Below are positions 48,101 to 57,900 of a DNA stretch of 64,000 nt, in pieces. Position 1 is the first letter of the stretch, and the number at the start of each line of letters is the position of its first letter. The notes under the pieces are model-generated. The model saw only the letters and a program-made list of their open reading frames with translations. It made no database searches and was not told the origin of the DNA. Source of the stretch: Maylandia zebra (taxonomy: Eukaryota; Chordata; Actinopteri; Cichliformes; Cichlidae); contig NC_135182.1 in NCBI RefSeq assembly GCF_041146795.1, positions 33,772,509 to 33,836,508 of the forward strand, in the 5' to 3' direction. Made by a program: the position numbers and the translations under genes.

Positions 48101-50951
48101 TTCAGCTGGATTTGGGTCCTTGCAAGAATAAGAGGCAAAAAAAAAAAATCAGAAAAGAAATTAGAATAGTTCATGAGCCCGTGTGATGTGTCAGGATTAA
48201 TAATTCAAGCGTAAGCAAATGAAACCACTGCACCTCTCTGTCATTAATGTCTGTGAAACTCAGAAATGATTTGATTTGTCAGATATCTGAAAATACAGAT
48301 CTTACCGCTGGTGCAGGTTTGGCTGTTTTAATGGGCTCTTCAGGGGATGGTTTTTGCTGTTCCTCTGATATTCGGACCTGAACGCACACACAAACAACTG
48401 TAAGAACTACATTCTGTTGTTTTTCATGTATTTGTTCAGTCACACACTGTATATTTAACATGTTCTAAGCTGAAACGGCGACTGGAAAAGGGAAATGTGT
48501 GCTGTCCTTGCTGCAAACATACCTTGCTGTTTCCACTCTCTCCACTTCTCTTCCTCTCATCCCCATCTTTGTGTCGGTCTCTTTCTTTTTCTCTGTCTCG
48601 ATCTCTTCGTTTTTCCTTGTCTCTCTCTCTGTGAGAATCTTGCTCTCTTGTCTTTTCTCTGTCTCTCTCTTTGTCCTTTTCCCTGTCTCGATCTCTCTCT
48701 CTGTCTCTGTCCCTGACTCGTCCTTTGTCTTTGTCTCGTTCCCGGTCTCGACTCTTGTCCTTGTCACGGTCTTTCGCATGGCGGTCCTGTTCGCTGCGAT
48801 GGTGTTTTTCCGAGCGCTCTCTGTCACGACGGTGCTCTTTCTCTCCATCTCTGCGTCGGCTCTCCTGTTCTTTGGGCTGGTCTGGGTCTTTCTGGTCCCG
48901 GCTGCTGCTGCGCTCTGTGATCTTCTTCTTCTCCTGAAATAATATATTAACAGTTATACATCATGCAGTTCACAGTAGGCCTAATCATTTTTTTAAATCC
49001 TATTGAAAAATGTAAATATAAATATATATATATATATCTCTGAGGTGTGCTACAAAAAAATTCTTTGCAGTATTTTGGTGTGAACGTTAAAATATAGATT
49101 CTGAGGACATCTGAAGAAACATTAATATGTCTGAAAGTGTTAGATTATTTAATGGATGCCATTTAAGAAGACTCACCTCTCTATCCACATGATGTTCCCG
49201 TCCCTCCCTATTCTCCTTGTCCTGGGACCTAGAGGTACTGGCTTTGGTTTTAATGTCCACTTTTTCTCCTTTAAGCACTCGCTTCACTGCGTCATCACTG
49301 GACATCTGCAGTTAAATGTACAGGAGGATCAGACAATGTGATAAAGTAAAACTCCCTGAACAGCTTTAAACAGCATCTACGTTCCAAAGTGTCCCTGAAA
49401 AGGAGAAACTTTATGATTGGATTGAACCTTAAATCTGAAAACTCTAAGATTCGATTGAAGGGGAAAAAATAAAAATAAACACAATTCAGGAAAAACAGCC
49501 CATTTAACAGTTCTTCACTATTCATTAAAATGTCAGGCTTGTGGGAATTCGCTTTACTTTTTGTTGTTGTTCTTAATTTGTTTGCTGCTATTAAATACCA
49601 TTACTACAGCAATTGTAACCACATACATACATTTATGGAGCAACAACCCCAGGCATCTGCTCATCTGTTTACACTCAATCTCCAGGGTTCAATTAAATAC
49701 TTTCAATGTCTCCCTGAGGCAGCCAGACAGTTTTCCCAATCGAGCAATATCTGGATGTGAAAAATAACACATACTTCATTTTCCTTTTAATGGAGAGCTA
49801 GTTTCATTTGTGTCTCGGATATAACAGAGACAACATGAAAAATGGATAAATTAGTGAAATAAGAGTGCGTTCTTAACTTAGCTTTTCAGCGTGAGTGTGT
49901 AATCTAATAAGACAGACCTTGTTGAGGCAGCACTTGGCGATGGCCTGCAGCAGCTCGTTGGTTTTCTCTGGTTCGTGGCCGGCTACAATGCGGGCTGGCT
50001 TTGCTGCCAGGGGCTCGCCACTGACCAGCATCACAATGTCAATCGCTTTCTGAAGGAAGGCTATTTTTGAGTCCTTATCCTAGAAAGAAAAAGGGTGACA
50101 GTGCACAGGAGGTAACTCCAACGAGATTCATTTTCGGACACAGTTTAGGATGATTAAACAATCTGAGAAATGTGGATCTTTGCAGAGATTAGCTGAAGTT
50201 ACTTCTGCCTTAGATGAGCATCTTGGTTGAGTCCGGTATAAAATAGCATGCAAATAAACTATAATTGGCCCATAATCACCATTTGTGTCCACCCTTTAAC
50301 TCTGACACCACTATTTTCTTCATAATGCTACTTACATTACAGTAAGTATATTTTACTTTGCAGGGTGTGAATCTTAAGTCTGCCACACATTGTAAATGTG
50401 ACTGTGCCATTTGTAGAGTATAATTGTTAGCTTTCAAATCCTGAACCTCAAAGGGCCAATCAGTCTTGTTTTTAATAAGGCAGACAAAAGGTGAAATGGA
50501 ACACCTGGATTTTTAACAAGGACCATCTTTCATAATGGAGGAACAGACAAAAACACTCCTTTGATTTAATTCTTGGATGTTAATAAAACAGACCTTACTC
50601 TAGACTAATAACCCAGCTAAACAGCCCCTCTGGTCCATCAGCCTGCTGCATTTGAGAAGGCTGCCAACTGCATAACATAAGGACGTGTGTCTGGTGCAAT
50701 CACCTGGCCCTTCTGTGTCGCATCTAATAGGGTGAGCTTTTCAGTGTTAATGCCTTTATGAAATCTCTATTCAAAGCAATTAATAAAATACATAGCTGAC
50801 ATTAAAAAGTAGAGAAAAAGGCAAGTCTTTAAAAGATGACAGTAACAATATCAGCCTATGCCTTATGATTAAGCATTTCACAACTGAGAGCAATGTCTGA
50901 ATGAGCTTTTACCAAAACTTTACATTTTTGTTTTCTTGTAAGGCGTTTGAC

Positions 50952-51003
<52 letters not shown>

Positions 51004-53401
51004 AGTCATTACACAGGACTGTGTGACTTAATAATTGAGCAAGGCTGCTTCTTAGGTCATAACACCATTGCATTAAAAAGTCAATTAAAATCAAATCAAA
51101 GGAAAGACTGTAATTAGTGATATTATTAAGCATAGCCGTCAAACAGACGTACCTTTACACTGTCTGACTTCATTTCATTTTCTTCATACAGGCCTTTCAT
51201 AAAACCAGTAGTCCTGATGACCTGAAAATGGTTGAAAAAGGGTCATTTTAAACAGACATGAAACTACAACGATATGCCATTTTTAGCTTCTGTACATCGA
51301 GAAGTTCACTCCGAAGTCTGTTTGTATGTATGTGCAGGAACAGTGCTTTTCACCTGTGGGCTAAAAAAAACAACAACAATTTTTGCTGAGCATTAACCTA
51401 AACATTAAAGTAACACAACAACCACAAAAAAACCTTTATAGCTTTAGCAGTTTATGCCCTACAGTCATATTCAGACATATTCCTAGTCAGAGGAGGGGAG
51501 TCCAACATGCCGACACTCTTCCCTTTATCAAATATGCATGAACCTGGAGTGAAATATAAGACTGCTGAACAGGTGAGAATGAGTTGGCACCTCTGTTGAG
51601 AAGAGCGTAAGAGATTTTACTCTGCTTGACACCTTATGTAAAAGGAGTCAACTGTGCATATAAAATGCTGAAAAAGAAAATGAAAGAAGCCGCAAGTGAG
51701 CAAAGCAAGTTTGATCATAAAGATCAGCAGTGTACTAACAACAGGGCTCTGACAACAGGCCGTGGAGATGATGCAGTGTTTCCTGTGTGTGTATGTGTGT
51801 GTTTAAAGAACCATGATACTATTGCAGCAGTTGTACTTACTCAAAATGGATCTTTGGAAGGGTGGCCACAGACAACATTAGAATACATTCATATATTGTC
51901 CTGTCATTTCTGACTCCTAATTAAATGGATGCCATTTAACCACCCAAAAAATTAAAAACTGAGAAAGGTTCTCTTTTGCCTCTTTTGTTTACACATTAGA
52001 CTCATTAATCTTTTCTTTGAAAATTCCAGTAATCTTAGATTTCACAATGCCAATGATGATATTTATCTAACTAAGGGAGGGAAAAAACTGTTCTGAGGTG
52101 GAAAATCACCTTTATTGTACTTATATTGTTTCCTTTCATCCTATTATACTGGCTGTTATTTCTCTCATGCACGTACTTAAACATCACATTTAAAAATGGC
52201 TAAGAGAAACAGTATTCAATTCCATTCAAGTTTATTTGTATAATCCAAATTCCCACAAAAGTTGCCTCATGGTAGGGTTATCACCTACAGTGTTAAAGAA
52301 CTCCAACAAACAAGTGACAACCTATGAGCAAGCACATTGTGATAGTAGAGTGGAGTAACTCCCTTTTAACAGAAATCCTCCAACGGAAGCACGCTCAGGG
52401 AGGGGCAGAGGAAAGAGAACAGAAAAGAGCACATAGGGAGTCAGGACAATAAAATGCTTTCTACTTTCAGAAGTGCCAGGTGTAATCACAACCTACACCC
52501 ATTCTGAACCAGAAAACTCTCACGTGGTACAATTGCTTGTCTAATGCACATAAAATACCTGTGAGAGTATGTAACTGACCCTGATCTGTATCTGCACTTC
52601 TCTTCATCTGAGAGTGTTTTACTCTAGGCCACAGAAGACAGATCTTCCTGGCAAACCCCAGAAAGCCATCGGCTATAACTTAATCATATATGCATGCCTT
52701 GCAAGCAGCTTTAAATAAATGAAGGGAAATCAAAGAAACACCAATTATAGCACAGCCTGTGCTTGTTTTTAGCTGAACCATAAGCTGATCAGCATCTGTG
52801 TTCTCAACGTGACGGATTCAAGGAACCTAGCACAGGTTCATCCTAACTGGCAGGTGCCCTCCTTTAAGCCAGCAGCGGGGGAAAACGGTTTGTTGATTCG
52901 TGTGTGCGCTCAGGTCGTGCCTAGCAACAAGACGACGCTGCTGAAACAGCTAGCTCACTTGCTAACCCACCATATTAACTAAAGCGCAACCTGTCATTTA
53001 AATGAATTGCTAATGCACCCCTTGACTATCGGGATTAGTGTTACTGACAATCTGGAGCCGCAGAAATCGGAGCTTACAAAATGTTCCGTAATATTCGCGA
53101 ACTTACTTGGTTAGCTTCATGCTAACTTTTATGCATTAGCCGGCTAACTAGCTCCCGTGTCTGTGTTTTTAACTTAGAAGTGGCATTGGGCTTTGCTAGG
53201 CTTCTGAGAAGAGTGTCGCGCCCCTTAAATAAAATCCAGCTTGCTTTCTCGAGTGTAATGTCAGCAGCTGAGTCTCACCTCACTGAAGATATCGTGCAGG
53301 TATCGAAAAGGAGGCTTGCTTAGCAGTTTCTCGGTGAGCGGCGGCTTCTTTATCACTTTGCCCAACGTGTCCTGGGTCTTTTTCACCACTGCCGCATTCA
53401 T
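39024..53401 (-). CDS. traf3ip1: traf3ip1 (IFT54 / MIP-T3), 17 coding exons
   Basis: IFT54 is a subunit of intraflagellar-transport complex B in cilia. Its N-terminal calponin-homology-like domain binds tubulin and its C-terminal coiled coil pairs with IFT20; the protein was first found as a TRAF3 and microtubule binder. Seventeen minus-strand exons with GT-AG junctions join without a frame break to 649 codons plus stop (human about 691). Residues 1-41 start [14 protein letters not shown] and include [19 protein letters not shown]. Residues up to about 160 complete the CH-like domain ([15 protein letters not shown], then CCLNK, then [10 protein letters not shown]). Residues 162-298 are almost entirely K/R/E/D. 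Residues 400-429 hold [15 protein letters not shown] and residues 450-470 an acidic [14 protein letters not shown]. Residues 497-649 are the conserved coiled coil ([18 protein letters not shown], then [20 protein letters not shown]), ending in SSRT. Head-to-head with the AGR gene, 1.4 kb apart. Confidence 0.97.
39412..39629 (-). CDS. traf3ip1: traf3ip1 exon 16
   Basis: 218 nt encoding [20 protein letters not shown] and [20 protein letters not shown], the core of the C-terminal coiled coil. Confidence 0.97.
39630..44193. other. traf3ip1 intron 15 (4.6 kb)
   Basis: The largest intron of the gene. It holds a short (CA)n near 40226-40245, and I recognise no exon or transposon. ORFs such as 40851-41282 and 43570-43956 have no recognisable domain. 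Confidence 0.7.
44194..44270 (-). CDS. traf3ip1: traf3ip1 exon 15
   Basis: 77 nt encoding [15 protein letters not shown], nearly identical to the human segment that opens the C-terminal domain. Confidence 0.96.
44382..44418 (-). CDS. traf3ip1: traf3ip1 exon 14
   Basis: 37 nt encoding [12 protein letters not shown], before a GTACAG donor. Confidence 0.88.
44505..44670 (-). CDS. traf3ip1: traf3ip1 exon 13
   Basis: 166 nt. It encodes the acidic [14 protein letters not shown] segment, corresponding to human DNEEDDQFVVE. The donor could be at 505/504 (GTGAGT) or three bases earlier in the transcript (one Val fewer). Confidence 0.92.
44882..44968 (-). CDS. traf3ip1: traf3ip1 exon 12
   Basis: 87 nt encoding [17 protein letters not shown], closely matching the human [14 protein letters not shown] motif. 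Donor GTGACT. Confidence 0.93.
45865..45955 (-). CDS. traf3ip1: traf3ip1 exon 11
   Basis: 91 nt encoding [20 protein letters not shown] and [10 protein letters not shown]. Acceptor TTCTTTAG, donor GTCTTT (a weak donor). Confidence 0.75.
46970..46990 (-). CDS. traf3ip1: traf3ip1 micro-exon 10
   Basis: 21 nt, phase 1-1, encoding an acidic EESDSEG stretch. Acceptor CCCTGCAG, donor GTAAGT. Confidence 0.8.
47213..47288 (-). CDS. traf3ip1: traf3ip1 exon 9
   Basis: 76 nt encoding [20 protein letters not shown] and KMGDQ, matching the IPRPGSA motif of the human protein. Donor GTGACA. Confidence 0.85.
47919..47942 (-). CDS. traf3ip1: traf3ip1 micro-exon 8
   Basis: 24 nt, phase 0-0 (LTEAAENQ). A second AG seven bases further in would shift the frame, so the upstream acceptor is used here. 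Donor GTAAAA. Confidence 0.65.
48098..48118 (-). CDS. traf3ip1: traf3ip1 micro-exon 7
   Basis: 21 nt, phase 0-0 (DPNPAEE), with acceptor TTGCAAG after a T-rich tract and donor GTATTA. It keeps the frame; the call rests on splice signals alone. Confidence 0.65.
48306..48377 (-). CDS. traf3ip1: traf3ip1 exon 6
   Basis: 72 nt, phase 0-0: [20 protein letters not shown] and PAPA. Acceptor GCGTTCAG, donor GTAAGA. Confidence 0.88.
48523..48933 (-). CDS. traf3ip1: traf3ip1 exon 5 (charged linker)
   Basis: 411 nt, phase 0-0, no in-frame Met near its start. It encodes 137 residues dominated by RD, RE, KD and EK dipeptides (for example [18 protein letters not shown]). The plus strand is a pyrimidine-rich tctctctgtctc-type sequence, and long ORFs in the other frames are shadows. 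Confidence 0.93.
49177..49305 (-). CDS. traf3ip1: traf3ip1 exon 4
   Basis: 129 nt, phase 0-0, beginning [15 protein letters not shown]; the Met here is internal, not a start. Ends with HHVDRE before a GTGAGT donor. Confidence 0.95.
49918..50079 (-). CDS. traf3ip1: traf3ip1 exon 3
   Basis: 162 nt, phase 0-0, encoding [17 protein letters not shown] and [19 protein letters not shown], the most conserved part of the N-terminal domain. Confidence 0.97.
50080..51152. other. traf3ip1 intron 2
   Basis: 1.07-kb intron carrying the poly-C tract at 50953-50989; no other feature seen. Confidence 0.75.
50953..51004 (+). repeat. 37-nt poly-C tract with adjoining (CA)n
   Basis: 37 uninterrupted C residues (50953-50989) followed by about seven CA units. 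In the traf3ip1 pre-mRNA this is (UG)n followed by G37, starting about 150 nt downstream of the exon 2 donor. Confidence 0.95.
51153..51221 (-). CDS. traf3ip1: traf3ip1 exon 2
   Basis: 69 nt, phase 0-0, encoding [20 protein letters not shown] and SVK. Donor GTACGT. Confidence 0.95.
52213..52425 (-). mobile_element. LINE 3' end in traf3ip1 intron 1
   Basis: Plus-strand text 'attcaattccattcaagttt' followed by 'atttgtataatcc', 'tatgagcaagcaca', 'ctcccttttaacagaaatcc' and 'gctcagggaggggcagagg' is the reverse complement of the LINE 3' UTR seen at 755-1125. It is a truncated copy in intron 1 (51222-53278), in the same orientation as the gene. Confidence 0.75.
52426..53278. other. traf3ip1 intron 1, 5' part
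   Basis: No feature recognised besides normal intron sequence; less AT-rich towards exon 1. Confidence 0.5.
53279..53401 (-). CDS. traf3ip1: traf3ip1 exon 1
   Basis: 123 nt from ATG (53401-53399) to a GTGAGA donor. The 41 codons begin MNAAVV, as in other vertebrates, so the start is secure. Confidence 0.97.
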
Positions 53402-53494
53402 GGTAGTAAATAAAAAGCCAAGCTAAGTACTTTTAACCAAGAAAAAATACACGAAACTAACTAGGAGTGAAAAACTTAGTGACTCTGTCGCCTG

Positions 53495-53508
53495 GTTGCT
53501 ATGTCAAT
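53495..53508. promoter_or_regulatory. X-box-like RFX motif, proximal
   Basis: GTTGCTATGTCAAT matches the palindromic RFX X-box GTTGCCATGGCAAC at 11 of 14 positions, 94 bp upstream of the traf3ip1 ATG. RFX factors drive ciliary genes through such sites within a few hundred bp of the start. Confidence 0.5.
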
Positions 53509-53543
53509 GTCCTGCAATCCCACACTGCATCATTTAAGAGGAC

Positions 53544-53555
53544 TGCGCCTGCGCC
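53544..53555. promoter_or_regulatory. NRF1-like GC motif
   Basis: TGCGCCTGCGCC differs from the NRF1 palindrome TGCGCATGCGCA at two positions (one in the core). It lies between the two X-box-like motifs. Confidence 0.35.
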
Positions 53556-53583
53556 AAGGGCTTACAGTTGCCAAGCGGTTTTT

Positions 53584-53597
53584 GTGTCCATAGCAAC
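53584..53597. promoter_or_regulatory. X-box-like RFX motif, distal
   Basis: GTGTCCATAGCAAC has a perfect AGCAAC half-site (RGYAAC) after an AT spacer and an imperfect first half; 11 of 14 match the palindromic X-box. It is 183 bp upstream of the traf3ip1 ATG. Confidence 0.5.
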
Positions 53598-53629
53598 AAC
53601 TAACAATCGGCTAGATAAATGGCTAGACA

Positions 53630-53735
53630 AAGTAGATAGATAGAAAATTCTTTATTATTTCCGCCAAAACAGAACAGCGTGGTTGAAAAGAGAAGCAACT
53701 AGATAAAAGCATTCAATATACATACAAAATAAAAT
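53630..53735 (-). repeat. possible LINE/SINE tail
   Basis: Read on the minus strand, 'ggcggaaataataaagaat' followed by 'ttttctatctatctac' resembles the AATAAAG-(TCTATC)n ends of teleost retroposons. Only the tail is recognisable. Confidence 0.3.
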
Positions 53736-54840
53736 AGGCCATTCATCAACTGTAAGTTTTGGAAGCCAGACTACAAAGATACAGTACTCGGAGTACACGA
53801 GGCGTAAAGAAGCATTTACCGAGTTCCGGTATCAGTATTTGCAACAACAGAAATTAATTCACTCTGCCCCATAAGTTGTGGAGACTATGGCCAAAAATTG
53901 ATTAAAATTAAAATGGGCCATACATCCCTGTCTTTATTCGGGCATGGAGTGGGAGTTTCCTTTATACCAACACGTGGAAGATTCATAGAAGCAGTTTTAG
54001 GAACAACTGTACTTTCAGGGTGACACTTTTTAAGAGAACGAAATTCAAATTCAAATAAAAAGTTATTTTGAGTTATTTATTTATTCTTAATCCATAGACT
54101 GAAGTATCATGTAAAAGCCCATAAAGTATATATATGTTTTTAAACTTACAGAAGGGATAATAACCAAATTAATGCTAGCTTCCCTATCTGCTGGTGTAAT
54201 CCCATTACACAGTACAATTGCTTTTAATAAGGCAGTGCGTGCTTGTTTTGTTTTTTTAAGCCTAATATGATATACCTGTTTGACAAGTTCGATAGAAAAG
54301 AAAATCTGAAAATAGAGAGCGCACATAGGAGCGTCAGAGCAGATGCTTGTTGCTTCATATTGACGAGGTAAGAGATTTACCTGCTACCTGAATACCTTCA
54401 TTTACTTTTTAAAAAAGTATTATGATTCCTTTCAAAGCTAGCCTTTAGTGAGATGCCTCACTAAAGGTTTGAAAATGATTTGTAAATGAAGGAATCTTAA
54501 TTATAATTATCTCAAATTACACTTTTTCACATTATTTCAGAATTGATATTTTCCCCATTACAAATACAAGTGTGGTAACTATGTGTAGAATTACAGCTTA
54601 TAAACTATTTTATTTACATGGTCTCAGGTGAACCATTAATGAATTCTTGCTTGCTTTTGCTTGCTTGCATACCGCCTTGTAGTTAGGTGTGTTTGGTGAG
54701 TCAGTGCAGCTCTAGATATCTGTCAAATGTGAGTCAGGCTAAAACTGATTTGTGTTTTGTATTTAAATATAAATGTCACTGAATTTCCTTGGAACTCATT
54801 TGCCAACTTTCACAGCAGCTCTCTGAAAGGACAAGGAACA
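53736..54840. other. intergenic between divergent traf3ip1 and AGR gene
   Basis: AT-rich. A TATTTAAATATAAA sequence (54758-54771), 70-83 bp upstream of the AGR start codon, could act as a TATA element for a plus-strand start site around 54790-54800. No repeat recognised. Confidence 0.35.
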
Positions 54841-54940
54841 ATGCTTCGCTGGGTCTTGCTTGCTTTGCTCATTGGCCTCTGTGCCAGTGCCGGGGACCAG
54901 AAAGCTAAAAAGAAAGTGAAGAGTCAGTCCTTGTCAAGAG
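54841..54940 (+). CDS. AGR gene exon 1
   Basis: 100 nt from ATG with signal peptide to the GTGGGC donor. The longer in-frame-looking ORF starting at 54757 is in another reading frame context and lacks the signal peptide at its start; AACAATG at 54841 fits the family. Confidence 0.93.
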
Positions 54941-57900
54941 GTGGGCAAATCTACTTTTGTCAATATTCACAGCTCCAGTTAATGTCCTATAAACCTTTTC
55001 ATAAGATCGTGTATAGCTGTCAGACACAATAAAATCTGAACTTTGCTTGTTTGGGGACATAGTTAATGTACTGGGAACATGCAGCAGTGTTGTTGACCTA
55101 TCACTGTATTTTTATTTCCTGCCTGCAGGATGGGGAGGTGGTATTAACTGGGCCCAAAATTATGAAGACGGCCTAGCAAAAATGGCCAAGAGGTAGGACT
55201 CTAAACCTTGGGTAAAGGTCCTGGATGTCAGTTTATTTTGTTCGGATAAGTCTGTTCCTTTGTTGTGTCTTTCTGCGTTGGAATGACGCTCCATTACTTT
55301 TCCATAAGGGAAACACATTATTACTTTAATCTTCATTTGTCTGTAAATCCAGCATGGGGACTTTGCTTTCTAAGGCATTTGGTTGTGTAAGACTGCCTTC
55401 ACACCCTTCACTGTGTTTATTGTGTTGTGGAATGTACTGAGTTCTTACTCTGTGGTTTTGCTCTCACAGTCAGAAACCTCTCATGGTCATTCATCATAAA
55501 GACAACTGCCCACACAGTAAAGGTACTGCTGCTACTTTGGTTTATTAAGTATGCGTATATATTAAAAAATATAGGCTTGCACCTCCTGCGCTGTCTTTCT
55601 CACTCAGACTTGGGCTTGTTTGTTTTCCCGGGAAACACAATGGGTGCATTCTGTAATACCCACAAAGCAGGCAGTGAAGTATGTGAGAGTTATGTTCATA
55701 AATCACTCAGCTGGTTTTGTGAAATAAGCTCAGTGGAAGTCTCCACTGGCATTTCTTAACCCATAAACAATGAAGACCACCTACAGAGTGAAGTCTGGCT
55801 CTAAATTTTGAGTTTTGCTACGGTGGACCAAAAGCAGCCCGTTCTGCATCCTCCCGCTGAAAGTCTCAGAACACTGAAGCATTTTGTTTGATTGCAGCAA
55901 GTTGCATATATTTTTTATTAGTAATGTGTCCTCATTTTAACAAGACAGGATTCATATATTTATAGTGTGTTGTGTATTCCCCTACGTGATATTCTAAAGG
56001 TCCAACCTGCCAGACTTGTTTCTGACTTGTTAGGCAATTTTATAAATGCAGTCTGTAATAACTTAACAGGCTTTACCTCCTTCTGACATTTAATAGGCAG
56101 AATACATTTATTAATATTTCCATTCATAATTCATTCATAATTATTTGAAAGCCAGTCTAAATATAATACTAAACCAAAGTATTTCGACAGACCTGAAGAA
56201 GGCATTTGTTGCGGATAAGACTATCCAGAAAATGGCAAAAGAGGATTTCATCATGCTCAACGTGGTGGTAATTAAAGATATGTTACATATGCAGAAAATA
56301 TATATATATATCTATAAATATTTTATTATTAAAATCATGTGCAATAAATACTATATTGTTATACACAGGAAGAGACTTCGGACAAGAATCTGGCACCTGA
56401 CGGTTACTATGTTCCCAGAATCCTCTTTGTTGGTAAATTCTTACATTATTAATATAATTTCAATATAGAAGAACAGATTGTTTACTGTCCTTGTCTGAGG
56501 TTGAACAGAGATACAAGCATAGCACAGAATAAAACCATTCAAATACAAACAGCGCCCCTTCATGGTGGAGTCTCTAATGAACAGTGAGCCAGTGAAAGGC
56601 CACTAACACTAACACTGGAGTACTTCTGCTTCTTGTCCCTTCAGTAATCTGGCTGCAGCATTTCAAAGTAATTGTAAATGAGCAAGAGATGACTGACTAA
56701 CTGCAGCCTACAGATGTCCAGTCTAGATATAACAAAAGCATGCATAACCCTGCCAGATCTAATGGTGTGGATAGTCCCAAGGTTCTTTTTGCTTCCTCAC
56801 TCATTTTTCTAGATAAAGAATTTTACAGAAACATATTCAGTTTATAAAATGCACATCAGCTGTCACATAATACTGATTACTTTCCTGAGCTGTTCATGTG
56901 TGTGGTTTTTCTACAGATCCAACCTTGACTGTGCGCACAGACATTACTGGAAAGTACAGCAACCACCTCTACACCTACACAGCGAGTGACATCCAAGGCC
57001 GTGAGTGACTGTTCACTCTCTCTAATGACAGTTTGCACAGCTCACCTGTCAGCAGACTGCAGACACACTAATCCCCCACAGCTTGAACCCTATCCCTTCC
57101 TCAATATTTTGACAGAAATGACGAAGTTTTTTTTTATGAGATTGTTCTGACAGAAAGAATTTTGAGCTCCATGTGGATGTTAGTGAGAAACTTTAGCAGA
57201 CTTGTAGCACTAGTAGCCAAAGAGGTGGGAGGTTTGCAAATGCAGTGCAAGGACAGAGAGTCAATTTTTTACGAGGAAAAGAGAAGGCAAGTGAGGAATG
57301 TGACACTGTTTTTTCCCGATATATTATCATTAAATCATGGCTTTGTCACTGGAAACTAAAAGCACAATTAACACACTTAAAGCACCAGCATTCATTATGT
57401 CTTTGCTGATTACTGTTATGTTACTGTAAATCATTCATGGAGCTATTCTAGGTCCAAACCTTGTGATTATTGGTCCCCTGGACATTTGTCTTTAATATAT
57501 TTAAAATCTAAACACAATAAGAGTTGGCTATAGTGTATCCCAGCTGGGTACATCCTGGACAGGTTGCAGGGCTAATGCAGAGACACAGACAACCTTTCAC
57601 ACTCACACCTCTGGGCAATTTAGAATCACCAGTTAACCGTTTGGACTGTACCTAGTGTGAACATGTAAACTGCACACAGAAAGGCCCCGGCGAGGTAAAG
57701 GAGTTGAACTCATGACCTTGTTGCTGTGAGGCAACAGTGCTAACCACGCCACCGTGATGCCCTGCCTGTAACTGTAAAAACCTTAAAACAAGATATATTT
57801 AAAAAGCACAAAGTGAATCTGCCATCTCTGAAACAAACCCCATAAGAAAAAATATATTTAAAATAAGAAGTTGAAGCACCCTGAAAAGGATGAGCAGAAG

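Larger units (their letters stand above)
44971..49917. other. traf3ip1 introns 3-11 (non-coding parts)
   Basis: Introns between the small exons of the middle of the gene. Apart from an (AAAT)n tract near 46643-46670 and a (TA)n near 49020, nothing is recognised. The exons inside this span are listed separately. Confidence 0.6.

Noticed and set aside
48465..48942. ORFs of 73-147 codons on the plus strand and a 127-codon minus-strand ORF
   Set aside because: Shadow frames of traf3ip1 exon 5; the true frame is the minus-strand one that joins exons 4 and 6 and has no Met at its start.
56145..56468. 107-codon ORF starting upstream of AGR exon 4
   Set aside because: It is exon 4 read through its acceptor and donor into introns; the spliced model gives a full AGR protein.
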